Source: Anarhynchus alexandrinus (taxonomy: Eukaryota > Chordata > Aves > Charadriiformes > Charadriidae). Taken from it: a stretch of DNA of 64,000 bases. The translations under genes and the position numbers were made by a program. The notes under the pieces were generated by a model, which did not search any database, was not told where the DNA came from, and worked only from the letters and a program-made list of their open reading frames with translations. Where the stretch lies: the NCBI GenBank assembly GCA_008711295.1, contig VUYV01000217.1, positions 70,457-134,456 of the forward strand, given 5' to 3'. Of this stretch, positions 10,288 through 23,600 are shown piece after piece. Numbering within the stretch: the first letter of the stretch is position 1; the number at the start of each line of letters is the position of its first letter.

Positions 10288-12864
10288 GGGCATGCGTAAA
10301 GGCAGGAAAGCCTGTTGCTTTTCACTGTGAAGATTTTTCACAGCAGCTTCTGAGCAAGACAGACTATTCATTTCTAAGATTATTACGAGATCAATTTTTA
10401 ATAGAGTTTGAGTCCCTGGCACTTAATGAGGAAGAAAGGATGATAACTGAGTATCTTGGAAACAAAAACTCTGGGATGAAATTTGAAGCTGGAAAGGGAT
10501 AAGAGGAGAAGGTACAATGAGGAAGTGCACGGGGTCAGCAATGAACCAAATTACTCTCAAACATACTGATACCTCATTGAACTTTGTTAGCCAGGCGTGT
10601 AGTTATGATGGTGAAAACCAAACTCACTAAATGGCTCTTGTGGTGACAGTCCTTTTGTATCAAGCCTCGTGGTCAACCAAGAAAAAAAGGAAAAAAATAT
10701 CAAGCAAAACCTGACAACTCTTACTGTGGTTTACCAGCAGGGAACAGTATGGCCTTGACAGAAAGAAAAGGGGCAAAGAAACCAGGGGGTGAGTATGTGA
10801 CTGTAATAATGACAAAAAACCGCCACAGTTGTCAATTCTTTTTGTATTCCTATTCGTGGTTAGTAAAGAAATCTGAGATATGTATTAAAATTAATGTCTT
10901 TCTTCAGATGTTAGCACATTTATAGTGTTAAAGGGAAAGCACAGGAAGAACTGTGGAATACTTTTACAACATCATTACAACATCAGTACCACTGAGGAAA
11001 CTTCTGGTCTACAGTGTCCCATTGTGGGCTTCTCAGTAGAAGAGAGACATGGACATACTGGAGACAGTCCAACAAAGAGCCATGAAGTGGGTGAAGGGAC
11101 TGGAGCACCTCTCCAATGAAGAAAAGCAAAGAGAGCTGGGACTCTTCAGCCTGGAGAAGAGAAGGCTCCCATCTGAAGGGAGGGTGCAAAGAGGAGGGAG
11201 TGAGGCTCTTCTCAATGAAGCCCAGTGACAGGACCAGAGGCAACGGGCACAAACTGAAACACAGGAGATGTAATCTGAACATCAGGAAATACTTTTTTAC
11301 GGTGAGGGTGATCCAGCACTGGCACAGGTTGCCCTGGCAAGTTGTGGAGTTTAGATCCTTGGAGTTATTCAAAAGCTGCCTGGACACAGTTCTGGGCAAC
11401 TCACTCTAGGCGGCCCTGCTTGAGCAGGGGGGGTTGGACCAGTTGGCCTCCAGAGGTGCCTTCAAACCTCAACCATCATGTCATGCTGTGAAATGTGACT
11501 TTAAAAGAATCTAAATTTTCAAAAACATGTCATGAAAGAAAATTGGCAATTTTTACTTCATATCGTCTTCGATACAAAGTACCCTAGGCAGGCTGCCTTA
11601 GTAGAATAACAGAAGGACAGTCTGCCCAGTGCAAAAAATCTCGCCTTTCACCACAGAAAGCACATAGAAGAATCATTTTGGATGCTTAAAGCTTAAACTA
11701 CACAGAACAAAGGTAATTTTGTTGCTGAATTAGAAGTCTCTCATAGCGATTTAATGCCCTTTTAATGCTCTGTGCTTCCCTGTTTTTGGTACAAGTGAGT
11801 CCGGAGAGCACACTTGCTCTCAATTGTTAATAGAGCAGAGTCATGATGCCATCTAGTGGATGAACAGGTATCGGGCGATTCAGACCGACTAGAAATTAGT
11901 TTAAAACTAACATTAGAGTTAAACAAGTGAAATTTTCAGGGTGTGCATACTGCTGTAATCTCCTGAAACCTGTACAGCATTACTTGTAAACATCAGCTCA
12001 GAATCTGGTATTGAGAATATAGTGCTGACTCTCTTATGATAACATATTTTGAAGGAGCAATATTGTCTCCTTGCCATATAACTGCAGTCCTACAGAGTTG
12101 TATGTCCCCAGTTGTAAAATCTTATCTCTGGATACTTCATATCTGAAAAGCATATGCTGCATTGCTGGCAATAAAGAAATAGCAAAGAGACAGGAATAAG
12201 CTTTGATTTTATTGACGTTGATGTCAGCGGTGAAGCTCCTGGTGGCTTCCAAGGTATGAAAACCAGCTCCTGCCAATAAGAAGTAGGGTACCCACAGACA
12301 GCACTTAGAATGTACTGTCGGCCTCACGTATGCATTTAATATACACCAGCCCTTTGTGTGAACGTATTTAATGATTTGCCCTTGAGGTCTCCTATACTGT
12401 CAAGGTTTGACATTCCTACAGCTCAACAAACTACGACCCTTGCTGGCGGCTTCACCTAAACCCCAGTTCTGAAAAGCCAGCCTAGCTATTGCTCCTGCCA
12501 CACACAGGGACAGAGTTCTGCCTATATTTGCTTCACGTGGTTGTGAAGCCCAAGAGGCTGACCACTAGAGGGAAGTTTTTAGAAGTTTTTGTAGCAAGCT
12601 ATTATTTGTAGTGTACGCAACATTAATTTCTTAGAGCATTGGATAAAGGTATGTTTGGATGTGAAATCGATAGTATATTGTGTGGAAAAATTGTACCTGT
12701 TCCTGACTCTTTCAAGGGTTGAAAAGTTACAACTGTTGTGTTAGAAACATGCTCATGTGTGCCCTTTTCCCACTTTAAAGCATGAGTTACATGCTTAATT
12801 TTATATGAAAGATAGAATTTGTTGCATACCAGTTAATTCTTTAAAACTGTTTCCAGTCTTTATA
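10288..12864. other. Intergenic DNA between repeats
   Basis: Except for the CR1 copy at 11010-11490, this stretch holds no recognisable gene or element. Its base composition is ordinary and it has no long open frame resembling a known protein. Confidence 0.45.
11010..11490 (+). repeat. CR1 LINE, 3' end
   Basis: It contains the CR1 3' region blocks: GAGAGACATGGACATACTGGAG, a GAGCTGGGACTCTTCAGCCTGG-like stretch, the GACAGGACCAGAGGCAACGGG block, and a GGCCTCCAGAGGTGCCTTC end. The terminal octamer repeats have decayed. It is plus strand and 5' truncated. Confidence 0.88.
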
Positions 12865-14032
12865 GATCTCCTGGGAAGGTTATGAAACAATCCTCCTTGA
12901 AGTCATTTCAAAGGACATGAAGGAGAAGAAGATGTCTGGATTTACAAAAGGCATACCATGCACATCCAGCCGCGCTGCGGCCAATGGGACAACACTGGAT
13001 GCTGCACACCTTAAGTTGAGCAAGGCTTTTGACACAGTGCCTGTTGGTGACATACAGGTAAGTGGACAAAGGTGAGTGGAAAAACAGCAGGACCAAAGTC
13101 CATGTGGGATGAACATGTTGTGATCAGTATAGTAACCTCAGCTCATAGTAAATTACTAGTGGCATCCGTCAGGGACTGATACCGGTACTGTTTAGCATCC
13201 GTATTAATGACCTTGGCAGTGGGACAGACTGCACAACAGATTTTTCAGACAGAAAAACAAACTGGGGAAAGATAGTTGACACACTGGAGGGCAGGGCTGC
13301 TCTTTTGGACAGAAAGAGGCTGGAGAAATGGACTGATGGGAAACTCACAAGATTCAACCTGCATGCAAGGTGCTGTGTCTGGGGTGGAATAAACCCCTTC
13401 AACATCACAACACCACAGCCTGGAGGTCAACCCAACACAAAGTAGCTTTGCAGAAAGAGACTGGATGTCCTGGTTGACACTAAGGTGAACACGAGTCAGC
13501 AGTGTGTCCTTGTGACATAGGTGACCAACTGCACCCTGCACCTTACTAGTGAGAGTCTAGTTGAGGAAAGTAATTATTCTCCTGTATTCAATGTTTGTGA
13601 GATCATCTCTGGAGTACTGCGTCAAGTTTTGGGCTCTGCAGTACAAGCGAGGCACTGACATACTGGAGTGAGTCCAGGGAAAGACCACCAATAGCACAGG
13701 ACATAGAGGGAGAGCACAACAGGTCCTGTTTCTATCTGCAAGAATTTAATGGAAAGACAGAGAGAATGGATGAAGCCAGGATCTTCTCAAAGGAGCACAG
13801 CGATGGGACAAAAAGGCAACTGGCACAAATTAGAACATGGGAAATTTAAACTACATATTAGGAAAAATATTTTCACCATATGCATGGTAAAATGCTGGAA
13901 AATCTGCCCGGAGAGGCTGTGGGGCCTCCTTCCTTGGAGGTGTTTGGGTCTCAGCTGTACATACCCTGAGCAGGGGCTGGACCCGACGACCTCCAGAGGT
14001 CCCTTCCAACCTGAATTGTTCTATGATGCTAC
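12865..14032 (+). repeat. Old, longer CR1 LINE copy (ORF2 end plus 3' region)
   Basis: The 5' part retains decayed reverse-transcriptase gene sequence (TGGATTTACAAAAGGC, GCAAGGCTTTTGACACAGTG). The rest is the CR1 3' region, ending in GACCTCCAGAGGTCCCTTCC and TTCTATGATG. Many indels and stops show that it is inactive. It is the longest CR1 copy in the IL1RL1-IL18R1 interval. Confidence 0.85.
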
Positions 14033-16029
14033 AATGTGGAGAAAAATTTGAAAATGTGCAGCTTGCATATTTTAAAACTTCTGAGAAACATATGAGGCTG
14101 TAACAGACATGTTGTCAGTCTGGAATCTGCTTTTTGACATCAGGGACAGATAATGCTGAAAAAACTATGGAATATAACTCAACCTCTGCTAAGAATTAAT
14201 ACAACTGGTATACAGAGATGACAGAAGTAGATTAAAAAGGGCTATTACCAGCTGGAAGCAAACAGGCGGAGACTGTGGTTACAAGAGGGATGTGTTGCTA
14301 TTTATGACGGAAACAGTTTCACAGTTTAGGTTTTCAGTTAGCACCTCTGTGTAGTGTATGTTGGATGGAAAGGAAGATGTGAAAAACTGTGAGAAGTAAC
14401 AGGTCTTCCCTAGCTGATTGGTCAAGTGGTCAGAGCTTCATACAAAAATCTGTTTTTCAATATTAGTGTAAACTTTCATTTTCATCATGGCATGAAAATA
14501 TGAGCTGTAGTTATTTTTGGTTGAGTTTCTTCTCTGTGACAAGGCTATGACTTCTTCATTAAGAAGGACTAAAATGTGTAAAATTTTTCTCCTTTGAGAA
14601 ATATATCACATATCTCAGAGCTCGCTATGACGTTAGTTGAAAGGACTAATTGAACACAGCACTTCCTACAAAACAGATGAAAGTTCAGAAACTCGAGAGT
14701 GTTTCAAAAGGATATGAAAGCAAATTAATGTGAGAATAGCTCATGGAAAATACTGTTGTAAAAGAGTGAATAGAAAAAAAAAAGTTTCCAAACTGTCACT
14801 ATCAAGATTTAGCCTCTCAAAGTAAAAAGCTGGTGACATTTTACTATACCCTTTTATTTGTCGGCTGCTAAATTGCTTTCGGACTCTCACATAAAATCAT
14901 TACCCTCTTTATGAAATATGCTTTCTTTTAAGGTTTAAAATCAGGCACTGAATCATAAAACCAAAAAACCCACTGCAAAGTATCTAGTACACATTTTTAA
15001 AGTAGTTATAGTGGGTCAGATTCTTAGTTGGCTTTCCTGAAGTTGTGCTGATTTACATTAGCTGATGGTCTGATTGCTTTATATGCAATTGTTTCAGTCT
15101 GTGATGGGGAAAACAAACGAGGTGAGAGAGTAAAACTCTCCAGGATTTCTTTGCTTTGCTTCAGCAGTAAAATATGCAAAGAAGCCAGCTCTGTGGAATC
15201 CCTCCATTTCTAGTGTAACCTACTTGGTTTACCTCTGAAGGGACAACTTCCTATTGGGAACTTCTGCAGTCCCAACTGTCCTGGGAAAAAAAAAAAAAAA
15301 GGATAGCTGTCATCAAACAAGTTTCTGAACATGAAAAGTGTGATATGAAAATAAAAGAAATCCTGAGGGGTTGAATTTTTTCCTGCCGCTATCAAAATAA
15401 CTTTATTTAGAAGTATAGTGAATCATTGCACAGTACGTATCGAATAAATCATTAATGTGAAATAAACAGTGGCAAGCATTCATTTACTCAGGAACAGTAC
15501 TTAAATAGGAAATAGGGCTGTCAAAAATCCCTAATGGAACTACACTTCCAATATATCAACATTTGGCTAAAAAAGCACATTCAGCTACTGGCATGAGGGC
15601 TTATTTAGAAGTGAATGCATACACTCCATTTGCAGTAACGGAGCTATAAAATGTTTCACGTCTCGAAAGCTCACATTACTCTCTCCCAGAGGGGATGCTA
15701 TCACAGGGAAAAAAAAAAAAGCACCGAAATCGGGACATTTCTCATCAAAGTACCGTAGGGTCACGTGTTTTGCCTTGTTTCTTTTCCTGCAGACCGTATT
15801 TTGTAATGCTTTTGGGTTTTATTTATTTATTTATCATCTTTTTTCTTTTGAGGTCTTTGCAGAATATCAGCCTTTCGGGGTACAGTTTATCTCTGCATAT
15901 CTTCATTCTCAACACGTCCAGCGGGGGGGGGGAAGGAGGAGGGGAGGAAGCTGTAGCAGAGATAAAACTTGCTATATTTAGCTTAATATACGCGTTCCTA
16001 AACCTCCATCCTACTTCCATCACGCTTCT
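14033..16029. other. Intergenic DNA upstream of the GC-rich block
   Basis: This is AT-rich sequence with poly(A) runs near 15284-15300 and 15709-15720 and a G-run near 15921-15930. I recognise no gene or mobile element. Confidence 0.45.
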
Positions 16030-16680
16030 TGGAAAAAGTCCTGCAAGCGGCGTTCGGCAGAAAAGCGGAGGAAGAGGCGTTTCGACTAAAGATCACCGAG
16101 AACATCACCTCCTTACACCTCTTTTTTTTTTTCCCCCGGAAGGTTGTGAGAGGGAAGACACCCCCCTCCCCCGTCTCCTAAAAAAAAAACAACAACCCCA
16201 ACCCCGACCTTCCCTCCCTTTGCTGGTGGGGGCCGTCGCTGCCTTTCACTCCCGACCGGGTGGGCGACAGCCCCACCGCCCCTTGGGGGACCCCGGCAAT
16301 ATTTCGACCTGCCTTGGCCGCCCCGCTGCCCGGCCCCGCACCCCGTTCCGCCTCTCGGGGAGCACTTCCCTCCAGCCAAAACCGATAAGCGACCCCTCCG
16401 CGCCGGCCCGAACCCCCGCACCCCGGGGCAGGACGGGGCAGGTAGGGACCGGGGGCGACGGGGCGCCCAGGGGAGGGCAGGGGAGGGGAGGAGAAGGGCA
16501 GGCGGGCCGGGGGAGGCGAGGGCCGGGTGCGGGCAGCTCCTTCTTCCTTCCCTCGGGGGGTCCGAGCGCCCGCCCCTGGTCAGGGCATCCCTGCGGCTGT
16601 GCGTGTGCGTGGGGAGGGGGTCCCTCCCCCGGCCAGCACCGTCCCTCCGGCCCCGCTCGGGCAGCGGGCTGGCGGCGGCA
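16030..16680. promoter_or_regulatory. CpG-rich block, candidate promoter island
   Basis: The sequence changes abruptly from AT-rich to GC-rich with many CpGs (for example CCGCCCCGCTGCCCGG, CCGATAAGCGACCCC, CTCCGCGCCGGCCCG). The densest part is about 16220-16600. It lies about 4 kb upstream of the IL18R1 start codon, so it could be a distal promoter or first-exon region for IL18R1. Its large open frames on both strands are compositional artefacts. No TATA box or first exon can be fixed by eye. Confidence 0.45.
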
Positions 16681-16681
16681 G

Positions 16682-17205
16682 TCCTCAACCCTGCCTGTCC
16701 CCAGCCCTGTCTGTCCCCTCAATCCTGCCTGTCCCTCAATCCTGCGTCTCCCCAACCTTGACTGTCCCCCCCGGCCCTGCCTGTCCCCCCCAACCCTGCC
16801 TGTCCCCAAACCCTGCCTGTCCCTAACCCTGCCTGTCCCCGCAGCCCTGCCTGTCCCCAACCTTGCCTGTCCCCTCAACCCTGCCTTTCCTCTTCCTTGC
16901 CTGTCCCCCTTGACCCTGCCTGTCCCCCTTGACCCTGCCCGTCCCCCCCACCCCGCCCTTCCCCCCCCCCCGCCCCGCCCCCCCCACCCCCCCCGTCCCC
17001 TGNCGACCCTGCCTGTCCCCACAGCCCTGCCTGCCTCCCCAACCCTGCCTGTTCTTCAACCCTGCCTGTCCCCCCAACCCTGCCTGTCCCCAACACAGTC
17101 CGTGCCCAACCCTGTCCATCCCCAGCCCTGCCTGTCCCACCCAACCCTGTTCGTCCCCAACCCTGTCTGTCCCTAACCCTGCCTGTCCCTCCAACCCTGC
17201 CTTCC
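16682..17205. repeat. C-rich minisatellite (CCCTGCCTGTCCCCAA-like unit)
   Basis: About thirty imperfect tandem units of roughly 14-20 bp built on CCCTGCCTGTCCCC, with a pure C-rich patch at about 16938-16999 and a single N at 17003. The minus strand is correspondingly G-rich. The N and the homogeneous units suggest the true array length is not resolved in this assembly. Confidence 0.88.
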
Positions 17206-20200
17206 CTGCCGTGCTGCCCTGACCCGCCTGGCTCAGGCACCTCTGTCAGACTGTCTCCCAGGCTGTGGTATGCTTGTACCTTATTACAGAGATGTCATAA
17301 ATAATTTAGTTCTGAAAAGGGCTTATTTCAACACACAGCCCCTCACCGGCACTGCAAAGTTGCCCTCCCTGGGCTGCCCCCGGCCCTTTGCCTCACATCT
17401 AGGTGGCTTTGGAGCAGGACAGGCTCCTTAAGTGCTATTGTAGACGGTAGCAGCAAAAGATGATGCCTAGAACATTTGTGTATCAGCCCTCAAATGCCTA
17501 ATTTAGAAAAGTTAATATTCGTAATTTGCTATTACCTTTCCATTAGTGCTAGTAAAAATGAATTTCTCACATCTACCTTTTCCATTTTCCTCCCTGCAGT
17601 CAACAATTCGCAAAGTGAGAAATTCCACTCTTCCTTTTTCAGGAGGTTTTCCAGACTGACCTGCCAATGTGTTGACTCACTTATTGAGAGAGATCACTCT
17701 CTGTTTCGATGATGAATGAGGTTCAGAAGAGTTCTAAGCACAAGTTGTAACTCTCCGGAGTTTGGAAGACTGCCTCTGTGTCTGGTCTCCACCTGGCAAG
17801 ACTTGCATAGTAAGTAAACTTCATTTGTGTTGTTTGAAATGAAGATGGATTTTCATTTTTTACCAATAAATTGCAATCCTGGCAGAATGGTGCTTGGACG
17901 TGGTATGGTTAAGGCAACTGTATGCTAGATCCTTTTGTTTCCTTTATGAATCCTATGCAAATTATGGCACTGTATGGTGATATTTGAAAAAAAGACCTAA
18001 ATTCCACAAGAGCCAACCTTAAAGAGGTGAATTTAGTGCTTTCCTCCCTTGACCCCAAAATATTTCTTTAAACGGTCTGATGTCCAGAAGAATCTGTTGT
18101 TTTTTAAAAAAAAGAAGTTGCAGATCTTTGGGACCAAATTCAGGTTTCCAAAAGTGTTGATCAAAATGACTTACTTGACCAAAATCACTTCGATGTATCA
18201 GTCTCCTTTCATTCCAAAATCTTCTGGTGATTCTAGAAAATAAGGAATAATTATAATGAAGTTTAAATACAAACAATTGTCTAGTTCATGGGATATCATT
18301 ATAATGCACTTTACAGAACTTAAACCTTCAATTTGTTTAAAGATTTTGCTGGCTTCACAATGGCACAATGATTTTTAAGAACCATTTTTTATTATTAAAA
18401 TTCCATCCATGGCTTTAAGCATGTATGAAATTTGAAAAACATGCTTAAAGCTATTGTCGTTTTGGGTCTGACTTTTTAATAAGTTTTTATAGGGTCTTAT
18501 ACTTTTTTATACTTTCTCATACTTTTTTCATTAAAACTGTCACTCCCCACTATTGCCTTAGCGTTTTGATCATTGAGTATTTCTGTACTGCTTTATTAGG
18601 CAGAGAATCTTTGCCTTTACTTTAAAAGATCTCTCCATTTCTTTCTGAAAATTGAAAATTTTATTCTGTTCCTTGAAAAATCTCTTTATATTAGCTAAGT
18701 TTCACCAAAATAATTTATCTTTTTTTTTCTTCCCCTTGCCCCCCAGGATTTCATTGAAGAGTATGCAAACCATATGGCTCAAATGTAAATACTGTTAGCC
18801 CAGAGTAGAACAATTTCAGACAAATTTATCAGGTTCAACAGCAATGAGAGTAAGATTAAGGACCTGTGTTTTGCTTGTTAATAGTAGCCACTAATCTCAA
18901 ACCTGGTTATTACTAAGTAGCTTGAATTATACTGTCTTCTTTAATCCCTGTTAAAAGACTGAAGGGCTCTGCTCTGCATTCGTTAGAACTTCCACTGTGT
19001 GCTGATGTGATGTGCCAAAAAAGAATGGGATTTAGAATGAAAAATCTGATGAGAAATTATTTTATCTTTATGTAGTGGATCACAGTTTCGTAGTCCGTAA
19101 CAGCTGTATTTCTTCTGGATGTGATACGGTGAAAAATGAAAAGTAAATTCAAGAAATGAAAGTAAAGAAAAGTCCTTCTTTCCCTCTGAAGTGTAGCAGT
19201 TTGAGTCTCCATGTGTAGAAGGGAACTGAAAGCAGGTCTGAGGAGTTTACTGCATGAGCCTTTAGAGTTACTTGTTGCAGTACTCAGCATCCAACTTCTT
19301 CTAGCTGCTTTCTAAATCTGGATCTGTCTACCAGTCAGTCTGCAAAAGGGGATGTGAAACAGATCTTTCATCTCCTTACAGTGATTTATGGGATGATGGC
19401 ATACTTGTAAACAACTGGGGAGGACGGTACAAGAGGGAGAGCAGCTACACAGTTTGATGCCATTCTGGAATATTGCTGGAAATGCAGTAGCCTCCTGCCT
19501 CTGGCCACTTTAGATCACAGGAAGTTTCTGACTGTAAATCTCAGGGACGTGTCTTACAACGGTAAGTATGCGCTTTCTCAAATTGAAGGGGTTTGGGTAA
19601 TAAACCCAAAGAAACAGAACGCTAACGAGATTTCTTTTGGCAGCTCTCTGTGAAATCTCTCTCTTGTGTCTGTGTCTCACTTGTCTGCATGTTCAGGTCA
19701 GCGAGTAAGCAAGGTTGTCTGACTGGGCTGCAGAGATTGAACTGAGCTTTGTTTACACCCAATCTGCCTGTTTTGGAAGCAAAACTGAGGCACAGTCTTA
19801 GGACTGGCTCTGCCTTTGGTTGTCAGTTAACCTGCTATTCTGAGGAATCTCAGAGAAGATACTCCATGCTGGTATTATTTAGTGGTGTTTTCCATTTGCC
19901 TTTGAAAGCACAGTTGTCTGCATATGAAGCAACTGAATATGAGTTTCTTCATCTGCTCCCCCTCAGTGGAAACGTTAGCACTCTCAGCCGGTGCTTATCA
20001 GTTCCATAGCCAAAATCGTAAGAAAAAATTGTAGATCTCATTGTTTTCTGACAGGCTCAGAATTAGCCACCAAGATATCCGACCTATCAACATTGTGCTG
20101 TTCTCATTGAAGGCAAGGGAAGTTTCTACTGGCAGTTTCTCTAAGGTCCGGTCGTGCAAAATTTATACTCTTTATGTAGAAAAAAAGCGCTGTCCTATCC

Positions 20201-20588
20201 CATGGTAGGTGTCTACTGGCTTGGGATCTAAGTTTGAGTGCTTCTGTAAGATTGTCAGTTTAATCAGAAATGTGAAATACATCTAGTGAACAAGAAAATG
20301 GAGGCAGGAAACCCTGCCGTGCTTTCTGTGTTTAAAATAAACTTGCCAAGAAAAATCTAGATGCATTACCTGATATATGAAAATAGCCGTTATGGTAAAA
20401 ATGTGTAACTTTGCGTTCGGAAAGCCCTCTTCGGTACCAGGCAATAGGCGCACTGCCCACATGCTCAAAGTAATCTGTTTCACTGCACTTGTGATGAATT
20501 GTGAGTCTGTTTTTCTTAGGCTTTCAGAACAAGCAAGAACAATTCTGTTTCATTTTTCTGGAGAAGAAGTGAGAAGTAACTCAAGAAA
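17206..20588. other. Region upstream of IL18R1 coding start; candidate 5' UTR exons
   Basis: I see no repeat or coding gene. Two signals could belong to a non-coding leader of IL18R1: a strong donor-like ACG|GTAAGTATG at 19561/19562, and an acceptor-like TCTGTTTTTCTTAG ending at 20519, which would start an exon containing the ATG at 20589. No ATG lies between 20520 and 20588. These are inferences from splice consensus only. Confidence 0.35.
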
Positions 20589-20637
20589 ATGTCTACGATG
20601 ATTTTTTTTTTCTTGTTTATCACTAAATCTGCCACTG
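20589..20637 (+). CDS. IL18R1: IL18R1 exon: start codon and signal peptide
   Basis: It encodes [17 protein letters not shown], a short hydrophobic signal peptide, ending in phase 1 at donor GTAAGT (20638). The ATG at 20589 has A at -3. Met4 (20598) is an alternative start that would still leave a hydrophobic leader. Confidence 0.85.
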
Positions 20638-23600
20638 GTAAGTATAAATCCTCATTTCAACAGTAGAACCTTCAAAATATTTGCTGAATATGTGGCATCT
20701 TGACAGTTGCTTAGAGGGGGGCAAGTTTTGTATTTTGCAGCTAAAAGAACAAAATCTTAAAAGTTTTGGCAATTTCAGCCCAGCTCCAGACTTGTGGTCC
20801 AAAATACCAAAATTATGAAGTAAAAAGAGCAGAGATGCTACCTGGAGATACCTGATGATGTCGTATGGGGGCATGGCTGTGTGAAGAGCCACAGCAAGGA
20901 AGAGAATGAGTCCGCTTCTTTTCATTCCATTTAGAAGTGTGGTCACAACAGTGGCTAAACAACACTAATCTCTCAGAACCTCAAGAGAAACAGAGACCGA
21001 AGGTTTATTTTATCTTTGACTATTAATGTTAGACCGTGGTCCCTTTTCTGTATTTTTTTACTTCTGTCTGCAAAGGTACATTTGGGAAATTTGATTGGAA
21101 AAGCAGACTTTGAGACTAAATTTTACATGCATAATCTCATTCCAAGGCAATTTATCTGAATTTTTTAAGAAATCAAGCCACATAATGATTTCATTTTAAT
21201 TAAGGAGATATAGAAATGTAAATGTTAATTCATAGAATCGCTGCTTTTATGGCAGTTGACCAGTTCTGAGGATTAGCCATATTGGTCAAGTCAAACCTAT
21301 ATGTAAGAATTTCTCCTTTACCCTTCCGTTTGTGGCAGCTGCTTTACTGTAGGGTGAGATTCTGCTGTTTGTGCCTGTTTGATTCTGACACTGTTTGACC
21401 CACGTGAAAGAATCTTAGGGAAATGTCCTTTTTTTCTCCCTCCTTTTCTTTCTGGTTTTGCTTGGGTGAGGTAGAATAAAGACTTGGAAAACTGAGTTCT
21501 TAGACTGAGATAAATATTGCTGCAATAAATAAATACAGCCAAACCACTCTGCTGAAGGAAAAGTCACTTTATAAAAGACCAGTGGCACTGCAAATCACTT
21601 TAAAGTCAAGCTAATGTCATTTTCTGAAAGAAATACTTGGCTTCCTAATGTATCTTTTTTTTCCCACTGTCTCTGAAGAGAAGCTGTGTCCCCTTCGTGC
21701 CTCCATTGATGTGCTAGAAGGGGAATATTTTTTCCTTTGTTATCTTGAGTCAAGGCAAGAACATTTTCAGGAAGAAGCATACACAGTAAAGTGGTACAAA
21801 GAAAATGCTGGAAAGCAGCAACTGATAAAGGAAACATATGGAATTGTTTCCCAAAGGAATTCTCTGGAGTTTTGGCCAGCTGAACTCAGTGACTCTGGGA
21901 ATTACTTGGTCACTCACAGGTGGGTACACAAGCTGGTGGGTGAACATCTTGCCTTTGCCCTTGTCTATGAGGAAGCTGATTTCTTTCTCTTGCTTTGTGT
22001 TGCTCATGGCATCCATACAAAGGAGGTGCAGGGAACTACATTGGCTGTGGTGTCATTTTCCACATCATTTCACAGTAAGCATCCAGGCAGACCTATAATA
22101 CTTACAAATAGCTACAGGCAGTTGCAGCCTTTTAAAGGTGCTGTAAACCTTTCGATAAGGCAGGTGGCATTTCTGCTCCTTTGTGATTAATTGCCTAACC
22201 AAAATGAGTGATAGACAACCCTTCTCTCCACTGCCAAGTAAAAGGAAACATTTGCTTGTCTTCACCAGACTTGTTCTTCCTTCCTGCGTTGAGTGGATCT
22301 CATCCTATGAGACCTGCAAAGTGCTCTAATTGTGTAGTAAAGTGGCATAGCTGAACTCTGGTTTCTGTGCAAATCTTTGCATGCTTGGAGCCATTCAAAG
22401 AACAAATGAAATAATGGAATTTGATTTCTTACTGGGTGGGCCTCAATTATTTGGTGGGTAATCTTCATTAAACCACCATGAAAGACTACAGAACTGAATC
22501 AAAGGTTTGGTGCATGGAGTTCTTATGACTAACTTGCACCAAGACTGTAATTCAGTATTTACAATTGAAGCAATAATTAATTTTAAGCAGATGATTTTGC
22601 ATGTAATGATTTGTGCTGTTCTCCGAGTAATATTTTTAAGGTTCGTGCCTGGTTCATAAAGGCTATGGGACTGCGGATACTGAAAAGTGCTCTCCACGTT
22701 TCTCCAGTAACAACACAGAGAGAAGTTCAATAGTTTACAGTTTTAAGCTAGATTTCAATTGTTAACTTCCAAGTTTACTAGGAAGCTGAAAAATTCATGT
22801 TTTATTTTTCCATGTATCATTATTACTATCGTCTTGCTGATATTATTTTAAAAAGTACTGACTCGCAGTATCTGAAATGCTGAAAATTGTAAATGAAAAG
22901 TCTGCTGGTAGAATATTTCTTTTGGGTTTATGTGATTTCGTTTTAATTGTAGAGCATTCTATCCAAATAAGAGGTAAAGCTTGAGAAACATTTTATTTCT
23001 GTGTTGAACTTAAGATTAAGAGATTTGTCTTTAGGGGTGATGAGTATGGTAGTTTGGCTACTTTGTTATGCAAGGTCATACAAAAGTGGTGTATTATTGA
23101 GTACGGACATTTGTCTGAAGTAGCAGAGGTGAAGCCAGCTGGTCAGTTTTGGTGTGTAGGGGTTAACATTAGATAATACCTGACATAGGCTTCTCTGTTG
23201 TCATGGTCCTGTACTTTTCATATCAAGTCTGAATTTGACTTTAAATTTTGGGTTTATTGATGGCCTTGATCAGTCGTCCATGCGGTCACTTCACTAAATA
23301 TGGTGCCAAAAAGCTATTAAATCTAACCACTCACTCTACTGCTGGCACCTAACCAGTGGTATAAAATGCATGCTCTGACTTATTTTGGCATGGGGAGGGA
23401 TAGGTGAGGATCACACCTGAATCGCCACGCTACCAAAGGAGGTTGTTGTGAGGAGTCTAAAATAAAGGACAAAAGTGAGGAAAGCTGTGATAACCTCAGC
23501 CTTCATTCACGTTCCTTGGGGTTTTGTGATTATTTTTAGGACTTGGAGTAATGACAGTAAATCCACAGTAAATTGCAAGAACTCTGTAACATGAATATGA

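Noticed and set aside
11116..11409. A 97-codon frame resembling a repeated protein at other loci
   Set aside because: It is translated CR1 3' region, seen also near 24.3, 49.9 and 50.5 kb.
15695..17176. A 493-codon open frame (and long frames on the opposite strand) through the GC-rich block
   Set aside because: The protein is low-complexity proline/leucine sequence produced by the C-rich minisatellite and crosses an N. Frames are long because GC-rich DNA has few stops. There is no domain.
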